64,000 bases of DNA from Shinella fusca (GTDB lineage: Bacteria > Pseudomonadota > Alphaproteobacteria > Rhizobiales > Rhizobiaceae). The stretch spans positions 56,742 to 120,741 of the forward strand of contig NZ_JACHIK010000013.1 in NCBI RefSeq assembly GCF_014203155.1. The letters are read 5' to 3'. The position numbers and the translations under genes were made by a program. Shown here one piece after another: positions 26,551-35,673 of this stretch (positions are counted from its first letter, which is position 1; every line of letters starts with the position of its first letter). The notes beneath the pieces are model-generated. The model was not told the origin of the DNA. It searched no databases and saw nothing but the letters and a program-made list of their open reading frames with translations.

Positions 26551-27488
26551 GCGCGGGGGCCCTGGTTCTGCGAGACGAGAAGCGTTTCCATCACGGCCAT
26601 GCGCACGGCGACGCCCATCTCGACCTGCTGCTCGATGACGCTCTGCGGGCCGTCGGCGATCTCCGAGGCGATCTCGACGCCGCGGTTCATCGGGCCGGGA
26701 TGCATGACGAGCGCATCGTCCTTGGCCGCCTTCAGCTTTTCCGCGTCGAGGCCGTAATAGTGGAAATATTCGCGCACCGAGGGCACGAAGGCGCCGGACA
26801 TGCGCTCGCGCTGGAGGCGCAGCATCATCACGACGTCGGCATCCTTCAGGCCTTCCTCCATGGAATGGTAGACTTCTGCGCCCATCTGCCCGATGCCGGC
26901 GGGCAGCAGCGTCGCGGGCGCGACGACCCGCACCCGCGCGCCCATGGCGTTGAGCAGGAGGATGTTCGAGCGGGCGACGCGCGAATGCAGCACGTCGCCG
27001 CAGATGGCGACGATGATGCGCGAGAGCTTGCCCTTGGCGCGGCGGATAGTCAGCGCGTCGAGGAGGGCCTGCGTCGGATGCTCGTGCTGGCCGTCGCCGG
27101 CGTTCACCACCGCGCAGGAGACCTTTTGCGCCAGAAGCGCGGCGGCCCCGGCGGAGGAATGGCGCACCACCAGCACGTCCGGGTGCATGGCGTTCAGCGT
27201 CATCGCCGTGTCGATCAGCGTCTCGCCCTTCTTCACCGAGGAATTGCCGACCGACATGTTCATCACGTCGGCGCCGAGGCGTTTGCCGGCCAGTTCGAAG
27301 GAGGATTGCGTGCGGGTGGAGGCCTCGAAGAACAGGTTGATCTGCGTCAGGCCGCGCAGGGTGGAGGTTTTCTTTTCCCGCTGGCGGGAGATCTTGACCG
27401 CCTCGTCGGCGCGGTCGAGCAGGACGGTGATGTCCTGCTCGGTCAGACCCTTGATGCCGAGAAGGTGGCGATGCGGAAAGAAGTCCAT
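26547..27488 (-). CDS. pyrB: aspartate carbamoyltransferase catalytic subunit
   Basis: Second step of pyrimidine synthesis, carbamoyl phosphate plus aspartate to carbamoyl aspartate. The 313 residues carry the carbamoyl-phosphate loop STRT at 57-60, HPTQALLD, and a C-terminal [12 protein letters not shown]. Length is that of a catalytic chain without regulatory fusion. ATG 27488 follows GAGGCGGAG; the same frame extends far upstream but that part is antisense to the AidB-like gene. It overlaps the pseudo-dihydroorotase by 4 bp, fitting the class of ATCase that needs an inactive DHOase partner. Confidence 0.95.
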   Translation of the reverse strand: MDFFPHRHLLGIKGLTEQDITVLLDRADEAVKISRQREKKTSTLRGLTQINLFFEASTRTQSSFELAGKRLGADVMNMSVGNSSVKKGETLIDTAMTLNAMHPDVLVVRHSSAGAAALLAQKVSCAVVNAGDGQHEHPTQALLDALTIRRAKGKLSRIIVAICGDVLHSRVARSNILLLNAMGARVRVVAPATLLPAGIGQMGAEVYHSMEEGLKDADVVMMLRLQRERMSGAFVPSVREYFHYYGLDAEKLKAAKDDALVMHPGPMNRGVEIASEIADGPQSVIEQQVEMGVAVRMAVMETLLVSQNQGPRA

Positions 27489-27659
27489 GGGGCTCCGCCT
27501 CAACTGTCGTGGATACGCGCGGTCTATAGAGCCTCGATCCGGTCGCGGCAAGGCGAAGAGGGCGGGCGCTCGCGCATTCCCACGCTTTTGTGCGCGCAAC
27601 GGTGCATGGCGCCGCAACGCCCCGTTTCGCCGGCCCGCGACTTGGGATAGAACCCGCTC

Positions 27660-29306
27660 ATGACTCGCGACACCGAACAGAAACTCGCCGATCTCAACCA
27701 GCCGCCGCTCTGGTCGGGCATCAATGCCTATCGCTCCGACCCGCTCTTGGTCGACGCCACCGACGCCATGCCGAAGGCCTTGCGCGACGAGTTCGACGCG
27801 ATCGGCCGCTACGTGACCTCGCCGGAGGCGCAGGAGCTTGCCCGCATGGCCAATGTCGGCGTGCCGCAGCTTCGCACGCACGGGGCCCGCGGCGAGCGGC
27901 TCGATGTCGTGGACTTCCATCCCGCCTGGCACGCGCTGATGCGCCGCTCCATGGCGAGCGGCCTGCATTCCTCGCTCTGGGAGAACGTGCCGGACGAGCA
28001 GGGCAGGGCGCACAAGGCGCGCGCCGTGCGCTTCTATCTCACCGCCCAGCTCGAATGCGGGCATCTGTGTCCGCTGACGATGACGAGCGCCTCCGTCGCC
28101 GCGCTTTCCGCCTCGCCGCAGGTGCAGCGCGAATGGGGCCGCAAGATCCTCTCGCGCAAATACGACAGCGCCAACAAGCCCGCCATGCAGAAGAGCGCCG
28201 TCACGCTCGGCATGGGGATGACGGAAAAGCAGGGCGGCACGGATGTGCGCGCCAACACCTCGACCGCCGAGCGCGTCGGCGAGGGCATCTATCGCCTCAC
28301 CGGCCACAAGTGGTTCATGTCCGCGCCGATGAGCGACGGCTTCGTCATGCTGGCGCAGACGCGCGAGGGCCTCGGCTGCTTCCTCGTGCCGCGCCTGCTG
28401 GAGGACGGCTCGACCAACGGCCTTCGCTTCCAGCGCCTCAAGGACAAGGTCGGCAACCGCTCGAACGCCTCTTCGGAAGTCGAGTTCTCCGATACGTTCG
28501 GCTTCCTGCTCGGCGCGCCGGACGCCGGTATCCGCACCATCCTCGACATGGTGACGCTGACGCGGCTCGACTGCGCGCTCGCCTCCTCGGGCATCATGCG
28601 CGCCTCGCTGGCCGAGGCGGTGCACCACACCCGCGGCCGCAGCGTCTTCGGCAAGCCGCTTGTCGCCCAGCCGATCATGACGCGCGTTCTCGCCGACATG
28701 GCGCTCGACGTCGCCGGTGCGACGGCGCTTTCCTTCCGCCTTGCCGAGGCCTTCGACAAGGCCCGCGACAGTGCGGAAGACGCCGCCTATGCCCGCATCA
28801 TGACGCCGGTGACGAAATACTGGTGCTGCAAGATCGCCCCCGCGCTGATCTACGAGGCGATGGAGTGCATCGGCGGCAGCGGCTATGTCGAGGAACGCCC
28901 CATCGCCCGGCATTACCGCGAGGCGCCGGTCAACGCGATCTGGGAAGGTTCCGGCAATGTCATGGCGCTCGACCTGATGCGCGTCATCGCCCGGGGCCGG
29001 GACCTGTTCGAAATGCTCTTCGCCGGCCTTGCCCGCGACCTCGGCTCGGCCGGCCGCAAGACGGTGGAGGTGCTGCGCGCCTGCCTCTCGCTCTGCGAGC
29101 GCGACGAGGGCGCGGCCCGCATGCTGGTCGAGCAGTTGGCTCTTGCCGCCGCCGCCGCCGAGCTCTACCGCGCCGGCGCCGGGCGCGTCGCCGATGCGTT
29201 CCTGGAAACGCGCCTCGCCTCCGGCTGGCGCTCGACCTACGGCATGCTCGATTCGCGCTTCGATTCGGCCTATATCGTCGACCTGCTCTATCCGCCGGCC
29301 AGATAG
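27660..29306 (+). CDS. AidB-like acyl-CoA dehydrogenase family flavoprotein
   Basis: A 548-residue FAD protein close to E. coli AidB (541 aa), which is induced in alkylation stress and binds DNA. Signs are the N-terminal [16 protein letters not shown], the [10 protein letters not shown] block, [18 protein letters not shown], the FAD-binding [30 protein letters not shown] (quoted part: [17 protein letters not shown]) and the [12 protein letters not shown] loop with the catalytic-type glutamate. ATG at 27660, no strong Shine-Dalgarno. Tail-to-tail with the AEC transporter gene (19-bp overlap). AidB proper or a close paralogue; substrate unknown. Confidence 0.88.
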   Translation: MTRDTEQKLADLNQPPLWSGINAYRSDPLLVDATDAMPKALRDEFDAIGRYVTSPEAQELARMANVGVPQLRTHGARGERLDVVDFHPAWHALMRRSMASGLHSSLWENVPDEQGRAHKARAVRFYLTAQLECGHLCPLTMTSASVAALSASPQVQREWGRKILSRKYDSANKPAMQKSAVTLGMGMTEKQGGTDVRANTSTAERVGEGIYRLTGHKWFMSAPMSDGFVMLAQTREGLGCFLVPRLLEDGSTNGLRFQRLKDKVGNRSNASSEVEFSDTFGFLLGAPDAGIRTILDMVTLTRLDCALASSGIMRASLAEAVHHTRGRSVFGKPLVAQPIMTRVLADMALDVAGATALSFRLAEAFDKARDSAEDAAYARIMTPVTKYWCCKIAPALIYEAMECIGGSGYVEERPIARHYREAPVNAIWEGSGNVMALDLMRVIARGRDLFEMLFAGLARDLGSAGRKTVEVLRACLSLCERDEGAARMLVEQLALAAAAAELYRAGAGRVADAFLETRLASGWRSTYGMLDSRFDSAYIVDLLYPPAR

Positions 29307-30223
29307 GCCGTCGCCGCCAGCACCACCGGAATGGTGAAGAACGACGCGACGGTCTGGAGCGTTGCGACCGCGGCATAGAGCGGCGCATCGCCCCCCATCT
29401 GCTTTGCCAGCACATAGCCGTTCATCGCCGTCGGCACGCTCGCGCCCATGGCGATGGTGAGGAGCTGTTCGCCGCGAATGCCGAGAACATAGGCCGAAAC
29501 GGTCATGATGAGCGGCATGAAGAGGAGCTTCAGGACGACGGGCAGCAGCGCGAGCGGGCGCGGCTTCAGCGCGTCGGCGAGCTTGAGGCCCGCCCCGACC
29601 ATCAGGAGGCCGAGGCTGAGGGACGTGTGGCCGACGAGCTCCGCCGCTTCCATCAGCGGATGGTAGATCGGGATTTTCAGGAGGTTGACCGCAACGCCCG
29701 CCACCGAGCCGATGATCATCGGGTTGGTGGCGATCTTCTTTGCGAAGATGCCAAGGCTGCGCGTGCCGCCGCCGAACCAGACCAGCATGCCGATATTGTA
29801 GAGGTTGATCGGAATGATGATCAGCGTCGCGATCAGCGCGACGAGGGCAAGGCTCTGCGCGCCGTAGAGCTTTTCGGCGATGGCGAGCGCGATGAAGGCG
29901 TTCCAGCGCGTCGAGGTCTGGAAGACCGAGGTGAAGGCTGGCCCGGAGACGCCTGCGGCGTTGAAGAGCGGCCAGCAAAGCGTGAGGAGGAGGGCGATGA
30001 GGCTCAGCGAGCCGATCGATTCGACCGCAAGGCCGCCGACCGCCATGCCGGAGAATTCCGCCTCGGCGAGCGTGACGAAGAGGAGCGCCGGGAACAGCAC
30101 GTAGAAGCCGAGCTGCTCGAGCCCGCCCCACATGTCGCGGTCGATCGCCCGCCAGCGCTTGAGAAGCGCCCCCAGCACGACGAGCAGGAAGACGGGGAGA
30201 ATGCTTTCGAAGATGGCGAGCAT
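29288..30223 (-). CDS. AEC family transporter
   Basis: A 311-residue membrane protein with about ten hydrophobic helices in two five-helix halves, the auxin efflux carrier (AEC)/malonate transporter fold. It begins [20 protein letters not shown], a typical first helix, and the second half contains [14 protein letters not shown] and a discontinuous helix with [18 protein letters not shown] 30223 is chosen because it starts the first helix. Substrate not predictable. Its 3' end overlaps the AidB-like gene by 19 bp. Confidence 0.88.
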   Translation of the reverse strand: MLAIFESILPVFLLVVLGALLKRWRAIDRDMWGGLEQLGFYVLFPALLFVTLAEAEFSGMAVGGLAVESIGSLSLIALLLTLCWPLFNAAGVSGPAFTSVFQTSTRWNAFIALAIAEKLYGAQSLALVALIATLIIIPINLYNIGMLVWFGGGTRSLGIFAKKIATNPMIIGSVAGVAVNLLKIPIYHPLMEAAELVGHTSLSLGLLMVGAGLKLADALKPRPLALLPVVLKLLFMPLIMTVSAYVLGIRGEQLLTIAMGASVPTAMNGYVLAKQMGGDAPLYAAVATLQTVASFFTIPVVLAATAYLAGG

Positions 30224-30311
30224 GGAACCGGATCGGCTGAAAAAGGGTTGTCGCTCATTCCATGCCCGCAAGCGCATGGCAAGGGCATCGGGCGATGCGG
30301 CCATGTGGAAA

Positions 30312-30383
30312 TTAACCTTAACGACGGGTTTGCGTTGCGCGAAGAGGGTTAACGGGCAAAGGTGATGTTTACCTGGTGTTAAC
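30312..30383. promoter_or_regulatory. cluster of TTAAC half-sites, one CtrA-box-like
   Basis: TTAACCTTAAC at 30312-30322, GTTAAC near 30348, and TTTA-N7-TTAAC at 30368-30383, one mismatch from the CtrA consensus TTAA-N7-TTAAC. The cluster lies just upstream of two small membrane-protein genes. A role for CtrA is only suggested. Confidence 0.3.
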
Positions 30384-30404
30384 CATGTGAAGCGAGTGCT
30401 GAGT

Positions 30405-30563
30405 ATGGCCAGAACGGCCCGCATATCGGTCATGACGACCCTGTTTTCCTTCGCGGCGGTGGATATCGTCGTGCCGCTCCTCGTGCTTGTCGCGGGCGTC
30501 GCGGTGAGCGAGATGATCTTCGCCGCTGCCGACCTCCTCGCGTTGAAGGGGAGGGCGGCATGA
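30405..30563 (+). CDS. 52-residue single-pass membrane protein
   Basis: A short frame from ATG 30405 (or GTG 30387) to TGA 30561-30563, ending in an ATGA overlap with the following gene. The product has a basic N-terminus (MARTARIS) and one long hydrophobic segment (VDIVVPLLVLVAGVAV), then an amphipathic tail. Translational coupling and the hydrophobic profile support it; no homologue comes to mind. Confidence 0.45.
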   Translation: MARTARISVMTTLFSFAAVDIVVPLLVLVAGVAVSEMIFAAADLLALKGRAA

Positions 30564-30886
30564 AGTGGTTCCTGATCTTCTGGGCGGGGCCCATCGCGCT
30601 TCTGGGAAGCTGGTACGGGCTTTCCTACTACGACATGAATTTCGGCATCTTCATGCTGACGCGCGATGCGCACGACCTGGTGTTCCAGATCTACGGCCAT
30701 ATCCTCGGCATTCCGCCGGAGGACCTGCCGCCGCTGGTGATGCGCGCCATCGTCTTCGACAGCTTCCTGGTCTTCGCGCTGCTCGCCTTCCGCCGCCGCA
30801 GGCAGATCCGGGCCTGGTGGCAGGCCCGCCGTCAGTCCGCGCCGGCAGCCCTTGCCAGCGACGAGAGCCTGTCCAGCGCCCCCTGA
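30560..30886 (+). CDS. small membrane protein (possibly DUF6105)
   Basis: A 108-residue protein with an N-terminal helix ([20 protein letters not shown]), a central [20 protein letters not shown] block that looks conserved, a second helix ([17 protein letters not shown]), and a basic C-terminus ([14 protein letters not shown]). GGGGAGGGCGGC precedes the ATG, which overlaps the stop of the upstream small gene. Its last 55 bp overlap ruvX on the other strand. I recall a rhizobial DUF (DUF6105) with this appearance but am not certain. Confidence 0.75.
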   Translation: MKWFLIFWAGPIALLGSWYGLSYYDMNFGIFMLTRDAHDLVFQIYGHILGIPPEDLPPLVMRAIVFDSFLVFALLAFRRRRQIRAWWQARRQSAPAALASDESLSSAP

Positions 30887-31317
30887 AGGATGAAGGAGGC
30901 GGCGGCCGAGTCGATGCGCTCGGCCCGCTTCTTGCGCGAGACGTCCATCTCGATCAGCGTGCGCTCCGCCGCCACCGTCGAAAGCCGCTCGTCCCAGAAG
31001 ACGAAGGGAATGTCGGTCTTGTCCGCCATGGAGCGCACGAAGGCGCGCGTCGCCTGGACGCGCGGACCTGCGCTGCCGTCCATGTTCATCGGCAGGCCGA
31101 TGACGAAGGCGGCGACCTTCTCCTTCGCCGCGAAGGCGAGCAGCACTTCGGCGTCCTGCGTGAACTTCACGCGTTTGAGCACCGGGCGCGGCGTTGCCAG
31201 CCGCCGGCCGAGATCGGAGACGGAAAGGCCGATCGTCTTGGTGCCGAGGTCGAGGCCGGCGACCGGCTGGCCGGTGGCAAGGGTCTCTGCCAGTTCTTCG
31301 AGGGTCAGCGTCGCCAT
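30832..31317 (-). CDS. ruvX: Holliday junction resolvase-like RuvX (YqgF)
   Basis: A 161-residue RNase H-fold protein. Motifs: [15 protein letters not shown] (first acidic residue), [29 protein letters not shown] with the second acidic residue, and a C-terminal [15 protein letters not shown] with the third. YqgF family members act in 16S rRNA 5'-end maturation and are proposed resolvases. ATG 31317. Cotranscribed with the PhnA-like gene 10 bp upstream. Confidence 0.94.
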   Translation of the reverse strand: MATLTLEELAETLATGQPVAGLDLGTKTIGLSVSDLGRRLATPRPVLKRVKFTQDAEVLLAFAAKEKVAAFVIGLPMNMDGSAGPRVQATRAFVRSMADKTDIPFVFWDERLSTVAAERTLIEMDVSRKKRAERIDSAAASFILQGALDRLSSLARAAGAD

Positions 31318-31327
31318 TTGAAGTTCC

Positions 31328-31624
31328 TCAGCGCTTGCGCACGAATTCCGTCCGCAGCACCAGGCCCTTGATGGCTTCGTGCCGGCAGTCGATCTCTTCC
31401 GGATTGTCGGTGAGGCGGATCGACCTGATCACCGTGCCCTGTTTCAGCGTCTGCCCGGCGCCCTTGACCTTGAGGTCCTTGATTAGCACGACCGAATCGC
31501 CGTCGGAAAGCACGGTGCCGCTGGCGTCGCGCACGACGTTCTGCGCGGCCTTCTCGGCCGCGATCTCCGAGGCCGGGCGCCATTCGCCGGTCGCTTCGTC
31601 ATAGATATAGTCATCGTCGCTCAT
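31328..31624 (-). CDS. PhnA-domain protein
   Basis: A 98-residue protein ending in the PhnA C-terminal SH3-like domain ([20 protein letters not shown], then [21 protein letters not shown]). The N-terminal zinc ribbon of full-length PhnA is replaced by an acidic stretch, [15 protein letters not shown]. Such proteins are named alkylphosphonate utilisation proteins, but no phosphonate genes are nearby, so a phosphonate role is doubtful. ATG 31624. Confidence 0.85.
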   Translation of the reverse strand: MSDDDYIYDEATGEWRPASEIAAEKAAQNVVRDASGTVLSDGDSVVLIKDLKVKGAGQTLKQGTVIRSIRLTDNPEEIDCRHEAIKGLVLRTEFVRKR

Positions 31625-31735
31625 GGCGGGTTCCCTTCGATACGTTCAAGCCCACGCTTATAACGATCCGGCGGCGGATGGAAACGGCCTTCGCCGGGAC
31701 TATATTGCGTGGCGAATCCAAACGGGAGAACAGAC

Positions 31736-32440
31736 ATGAAAATCACCTGGCTCGGCCACTCCGCCTTCCGCATCGAAACGGCGAAGGCGAAAATCCTGAT
31801 CGACCCGTTCTTCACCGGCAATCCCGCCTTCGACGAGGCGACCCGCAAGGACGCCGTCGCCGGCCTCACCCATATCCTGCTGACGCACGGCCATGGCGAC
31901 CATGTCGGCGATACGATCGCGATCGCGAAGGAGACCGGCGCGACGGTGCTGGCGAACGCCGACCTTGCCGCCTGGCTCGGTGCGAAGGGTGTGGAGAAGA
32001 TCGACATGGGCAATACCGGCGGCACGGTGCATTTCGACGGCTTCTCCACCACATTCGTCAACGCGCTGCATTCCTCCGCGCAGATCACCGAGGACGGCGT
32101 CTCCCATTCGCTCGGCAACGCCAACGGCCTCGTCCTGCATTTCGAGGACGAGCCGACGCTCTACCACATGGGCGACACGGACATCTTTTCCGACATGGCG
32201 CTGATCAACGAGTTGCACCGGCCGGAAATCGGCCTCGTGCCGATCGGCGACCGCTTCACGATGGGCGGGGCCGTCGCCGCGCTCGCCTGCCAGCGCTTCC
32301 TCGACTTCGACACCGTCCTTCCCTGCCACTACGGCTCCTTCGGCATCATCGACCAGACGGCCGACCTCTTCGTGCAGGCCATGGACGGCGCCTCCACGAA
32401 GATCGAGGTGCCGGAGCCCGGCGGCTCGGTGTCGCGCTGA
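31736..32440 (+). CDS. UPF0173 metal-dependent hydrolase (metallo-beta-lactamase fold)
   Basis: A 234-residue YtkL/UPF0173-type protein. It starts [14 protein letters not shown] as the family does, has the metal site [10 protein letters not shown] (H51, H53, D55, H56), [10 protein letters not shown] with the bridging Asp, and [12 protein letters not shown] near the end. Start 31736 has GGGAGAAC upstream. Divergent from the PhnA-like gene. The physiological substrate is unknown for the family. Confidence 0.92.
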   Translation: MKITWLGHSAFRIETAKAKILIDPFFTGNPAFDEATRKDAVAGLTHILLTHGHGDHVGDTIAIAKETGATVLANADLAAWLGAKGVEKIDMGNTGGTVHFDGFSTTFVNALHSSAQITEDGVSHSLGNANGLVLHFEDEPTLYHMGDTDIFSDMALINELHRPEIGLVPIGDRFTMGGAVAALACQRFLDFDTVLPCHYGSFGIIDQTADLFVQAMDGASTKIEVPEPGGSVSR

Positions 32441-32449
32441 AGGTGCCGT

Positions 32450-32586
32450 CCCTCATCCGGCCTGCCGGCCACCTTCTCCCCGCAGGCGGGGCGAAGGGGA
32501 CCTGTTGCGTCCCTTTCCCCAACCAATACCCGTTAGCAAGGCACGTTCCCTCTCCCCGCTTGCGGGGAGAGGGTTAGGGTGAGGGG
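32450..32586. repeat. palindromic intergenic repeat element (RIME-like, second type)
   Basis: Left part 32450-32502 (CCCTCATCCGGCCTGCCGGC, then CTTCTCCCCGCAGGCGGGG) and right part to 32586 (TTCCCTCTCCCCGCTTGCGG, then a GGGTTAGGGTGAGGGG tail) are imperfect inverted copies. Each has an inner CTCCCCGC...GCGGGGAG hairpin. It fills most of the gap between the UPF0173 gene and gatC and is unrelated in sequence to the GGATCCTCGG family. Confidence 0.75.
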
Positions 32587-32666
32587 CCAGTTTGCCCGCA
32601 TTCCCCGTTGCGCCCCTTGGGCTTGGTCAGTATAGCGAAGGGGAAATTTCCCATCGGAGACCGTCC

Positions 32667-32954
32667 ATGTCCGTAGATATAGCAACCGTGAAGCGCGTCG
32701 CGCGCCTTGCCCGCATCGCCGTCAGCGAGGAAGAGGCAAACCGCATGACGGGCGAGCTGAACGGCATCCTCGGCTTCGTCGAGCAGCTTTCCGAGGTGAA
32801 TGTCGAAGGCGTCGAGCCGATGACCTCCGTCACGCCCATGGAGATGCGGAAGCGCGAGGACGTCGTCAACGACGGCAACAAGGCCGACGACATCGTCGCC
32901 AACGCGCCGGCCTCCGACCGCAACTTCTTCCAGGTTCCGAAGGTCGTCGAGTAA
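32667..32954 (+). CDS. gatC: Asp-tRNA(Asn)/Glu-tRNA(Gln) amidotransferase subunit C
   Basis: Small stabilising subunit of GatCAB, which converts Glu-tRNA-Gln and Asp-tRNA-Asn to the amidated forms. The 95 residues show the family pattern: [39 protein letters not shown], and a C-terminal [17 protein letters not shown] that wraps around GatA. ATG 32667 is used. gatA follows after 45 bp. Confidence 0.96.
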   Translation: MSVDIATVKRVARLARIAVSEEEANRMTGELNGILGFVEQLSEVNVEGVEPMTSVTPMEMRKREDVVNDGNKADDIVANAPASDRNFFQVPKVVE

Positions 32955-32999
32955 CGCCCCTTAGCCGCCAGAGCCTCCGCTTCCGAAAGTAGTTCTTCC

Positions 33000-34481
33000 A
33001 TGACCGACCTCACCCGCCTCACCATTGCCGAAGCCCGCGAGAAACTCTCCGCCGGGGAGATCAAGGCCGTCGAGCTGACGGACGCGTATCTTTCCGCGAT
33101 CGAAGCGGCGAACCCGGCGATCAACGCCTATGTCGCCGTCACGCCGGAAAAGGCGCGGGAGATGGCGAAAGCCTCCGACGACCGCATCGCCGCCGGCAGG
33201 GCAGGCAGCCTGGAAGGCATTCCGCTCGGCATCAAGGACCTCTTCGCCACCGAGGGCGTCCACACGCAGGCGGCAAGCCACATCCTCGACGGCTTCAAGC
33301 CGCGCTACGAATCGACCGTCACGCAGAATCTGTGGAACGACGGCGCCGTCATGCTCGGCAAGCTGAACATGGACGAGTTCGCCATGGGCTCCTCCAACGA
33401 GACCTCCTATTACGGCGCGGTCAAGAACCCGTGGCGCGCCAAGGGCTCCAACGCCGACCTCGTGCCGGGCGGCTCCTCGGGCGGCTCGGCCGCCGCCGTC
33501 GCCGCGTTCCTGTGCGCGGGTGCGACCGCAACGGATACCGGCGGCTCGATCCGCCAGCCGGCCGCCTTCACCGGCACCGTCGGCATCAAGCCGACCTATG
33601 GCCGCTGCTCGCGCTGGGGCGTCGTCGCCTTCGCCTCCTCGCTGGACCAGGCCGGCCCCATCGCCCGCGACGTGCGCGACGCGGCGATCCTCCTCAAATC
33701 CATGGCCAGCGTCGACGCCAAGGACACGACCTCCGTGGACCTGCCGGTGCCGGATTACGAAGCCTCGCTCGGCCAGTCGCTGAAGGGCATGCGCATCGGC
33801 ATTCCGCGCGAATACCGCGTCGACGGCATGCCGGAGGAGATCGAGGCGCTCTGGCAGCAGGGCATCGCCTGGCTGAAGGATGCCGGCGCCGACGTCATCG
33901 ACATCTCCCTGCCGCACACGAAATACGCCCTTCCGGCCTATTACATCGTCGCCCCGGCCGAAGCCTCCTCGAACCTTGCCCGCTACGACGGCGTGCGCTA
34001 CGGCCTGCGCGTCGACGGCAAGGACATCATCGACATGTATGAGAAGACCCGCGCCGCCGGCTTCGGCACCGAGGTCAAGCGCCGCATCATGATCGGCACC
34101 TATGTGCTCTCGGCCGGCTACTACGACGCCTATTACCTGCAGGCGCAGAAGGTGCGCACGCTCATCAAGCGCGACTTCGAGCTCGCCTTCAACGCCGGCG
34201 TCGACGCCATCCTGACGCCGGCCACGCCGTCGTCGGCCTTCGGCATCGCCGACGAGGACCTCGCCTCCGATCCGGTGAAGATGTACCTCAACGACATCTT
34301 CACGGTGACGGTGAACATGGCGGGCCTGCCGGGCCTTTCCGTCCCCGCCGGCCTCGACCACAAGGGCCTGCCGCTCGGCCTCCAGCTCATCGGCAAGCCC
34401 TTCGAGGAGGAAACCCTCTTCAAGACGGCCCATGTCATAGAGAAGGCCGCCGGCCGCTTCTCGCCGACCAAGTGGTGGTAG
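33000..34481 (+). CDS. gatA: Asp-tRNA(Asn)/Glu-tRNA(Gln) amidotransferase subunit A
   Basis: Glutaminase subunit of GatCAB. The 493 residues carry the amidase-signature Ser-cisSer-Lys triad: K79 (GIKDLF), S159 in [11 protein letters not shown], and S183 in [10 protein letters not shown], the same spacing as in S. aureus GatA. ATG 33000 follows a purine-rich stretch. gatB is not adjacent but 5.7 kb downstream, because several accessory genes lie between. Confidence 0.97.
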   Translation: MTDLTRLTIAEAREKLSAGEIKAVELTDAYLSAIEAANPAINAYVAVTPEKAREMAKASDDRIAAGRAGSLEGIPLGIKDLFATEGVHTQAASHILDGFKPRYESTVTQNLWNDGAVMLGKLNMDEFAMGSSNETSYYGAVKNPWRAKGSNADLVPGGSSGGSAAAVAAFLCAGATATDTGGSIRQPAAFTGTVGIKPTYGRCSRWGVVAFASSLDQAGPIARDVRDAAILLKSMASVDAKDTTSVDLPVPDYEASLGQSLKGMRIGIPREYRVDGMPEEIEALWQQGIAWLKDAGADVIDISLPHTKYALPAYYIVAPAEASSNLARYDGVRYGLRVDGKDIIDMYEKTRAAGFGTEVKRRIMIGTYVLSAGYYDAYYLQAQKVRTLIKRDFELAFNAGVDAILTPATPSSAFGIADEDLASDPVKMYLNDIFTVTVNMAGLPGLSVPAGLDHKGLPLGLQLIGKPFEEETLFKTAHVIEKAAGRFSPTKWW

Positions 34482-34590
34482 TCTCGACAGGGGGGGGCTG
34501 TCAGGGCCGCCCCACATCTTTCGTGCGAATTTTGGTGGATTTTACTTTTCCGCTCTGCTAGGCGCGGGGAAACATCTATCAGGTCCAACT

Positions 34591-35673
34591 GTGCCACCCA
34601 AACGCTTGTCGATCGTCGCCCCGACCTACAATGAATCTGGAAACGTCGTTCCTTTCATCGAGCGCGTGAAATCGACGCTTGAAGCCTTTGATTGGGAAAT
34701 ATTGTTTGTGGACGACAACTCCGCGGACGGAACTGCGCAAAAAGCATTCGATTACGCAAAAGAGGATGCCCGCGTGAGGACGATCATCCGACTGGAGGAT
34801 CGCGGTCTTGCAAAATCGAGTATCCAGGGAATGCTATCCGCTCGCGGCGATCTGATTTGCGTCATGGATGTCGACGGTCAGCACGATCCGGCAGTTCTTG
34901 TCGAAATGGTCACTCGCATGGAGCAGGATAACCTCGAGATCGTAAGCGCTGCACGCCGTCTCGATGCCCAACAGCCGCTTGAAGGGCTCTCGCCGCTTCG
35001 CCACAGGCTGTCGACTTTTGGTAACTGGCTGAGCGGCTTCGTTCTTGGGCGTAAGCTTGCGGATCCTCTCACTGGCTTTTTCCTCATACGTCGCCGCAGT
35101 TTTCTCGATGTGGCCCCGCATTTGGGAGATCCAGGCTTCAAGTTGCTCTTGGATATATTGTATTCCAACAAGAACTTGCGTCATGGCGAAGTGCCGTTTG
35201 ACTTCGGCAAGCGGCTTCACGGCGAATCCAAGCTCGATATCTATGTTGTATGGAAGTTCATAACCTTCCTGTTGAGCAAGCTAACGGGGGGCTTCCTGCC
35301 CGTTAATCTCATATCATTTCTGTTCGTTGGCGGTTCGGGCGTCTTTGTTCACTTTGCGGTGCTTTACACCGCGTTGGCGATGTCGGCGCCGTTTATGGTT
35401 GCGCAATCGATGGCGACCCTGGTGGCCGCCACTAGTAACTTCCTTCTCAACAATCTTCTGACGTTCCAAGATAGAAGGTTGCGGGGAGCGCGAAAATTCT
35501 GGGGCTATTTGAAGTTTCTGGCTGTTTCCGCGGTCGGGATTGTCGCCAATGTCTCAGCCGCCACGTTGGCCTATGAGCGGCTGGTCCATGTGGTGTTTTT
35601 TGCTACGCTTGCCGGTATCGCCATTGATACGGTTTGGAAATTCGTGATAGCAAATCGGTTTATCTGGAAATGA
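34591..35673 (+). CDS. polyprenyl-phosphate glycosyltransferase fused to GtrA flippase domain
   Basis: A 360-residue protein. Residues about 1-225 are a GT2 DPM1-like transferase (SIVAPTYNESGNV, FVDDNSADGT, VMDVDGQHDP with the DxD metal site at 93-95, then a DPLTGFFLIRR block). Residues about 235-360 are a GtrA domain with four membrane helices, the putative flippase for lipid-linked sugars. GTG start at 34591. Together it should load a sugar on undecaprenyl phosphate and help move it across the inner membrane. Its stop overlaps the next gene by ATGA. Base composition is clearly lower in GC than the flanking core genes, suggesting acquisition. Confidence 0.88.
   Translation: MPPKRLSIVAPTYNESGNVVPFIERVKSTLEAFDWEILFVDDNSADGTAQKAFDYAKEDARVRTIIRLEDRGLAKSSIQGMLSARGDLICVMDVDGQHDPAVLVEMVTRMEQDNLEIVSAARRLDAQQPLEGLSPLRHRLSTFGNWLSGFVLGRKLADPLTGFFLIRRRSFLDVAPHLGDPGFKLLLDILYSNKNLRHGEVPFDFGKRLHGESKLDIYVVWKFITFLLSKLTGGFLPVNLISFLFVGGSGVFVHFAVLYTALAMSAPFMVAQSMATLVAATSNFLLNNLLTFQDRRLRGARKFWGYLKFLAVSAVGIVANVSAATLAYERLVHVVFFATLAGIAIDTVWKFVIANRFIWK

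Noticed and set aside
26547..30131. pyrB as a 1194-residue fusion protein
   Set aside because: The first ~880 residues are antisense to the AidB-like gene. The natural ATG at 27488 with a ribosome site gives the standard 313-residue pyrB.
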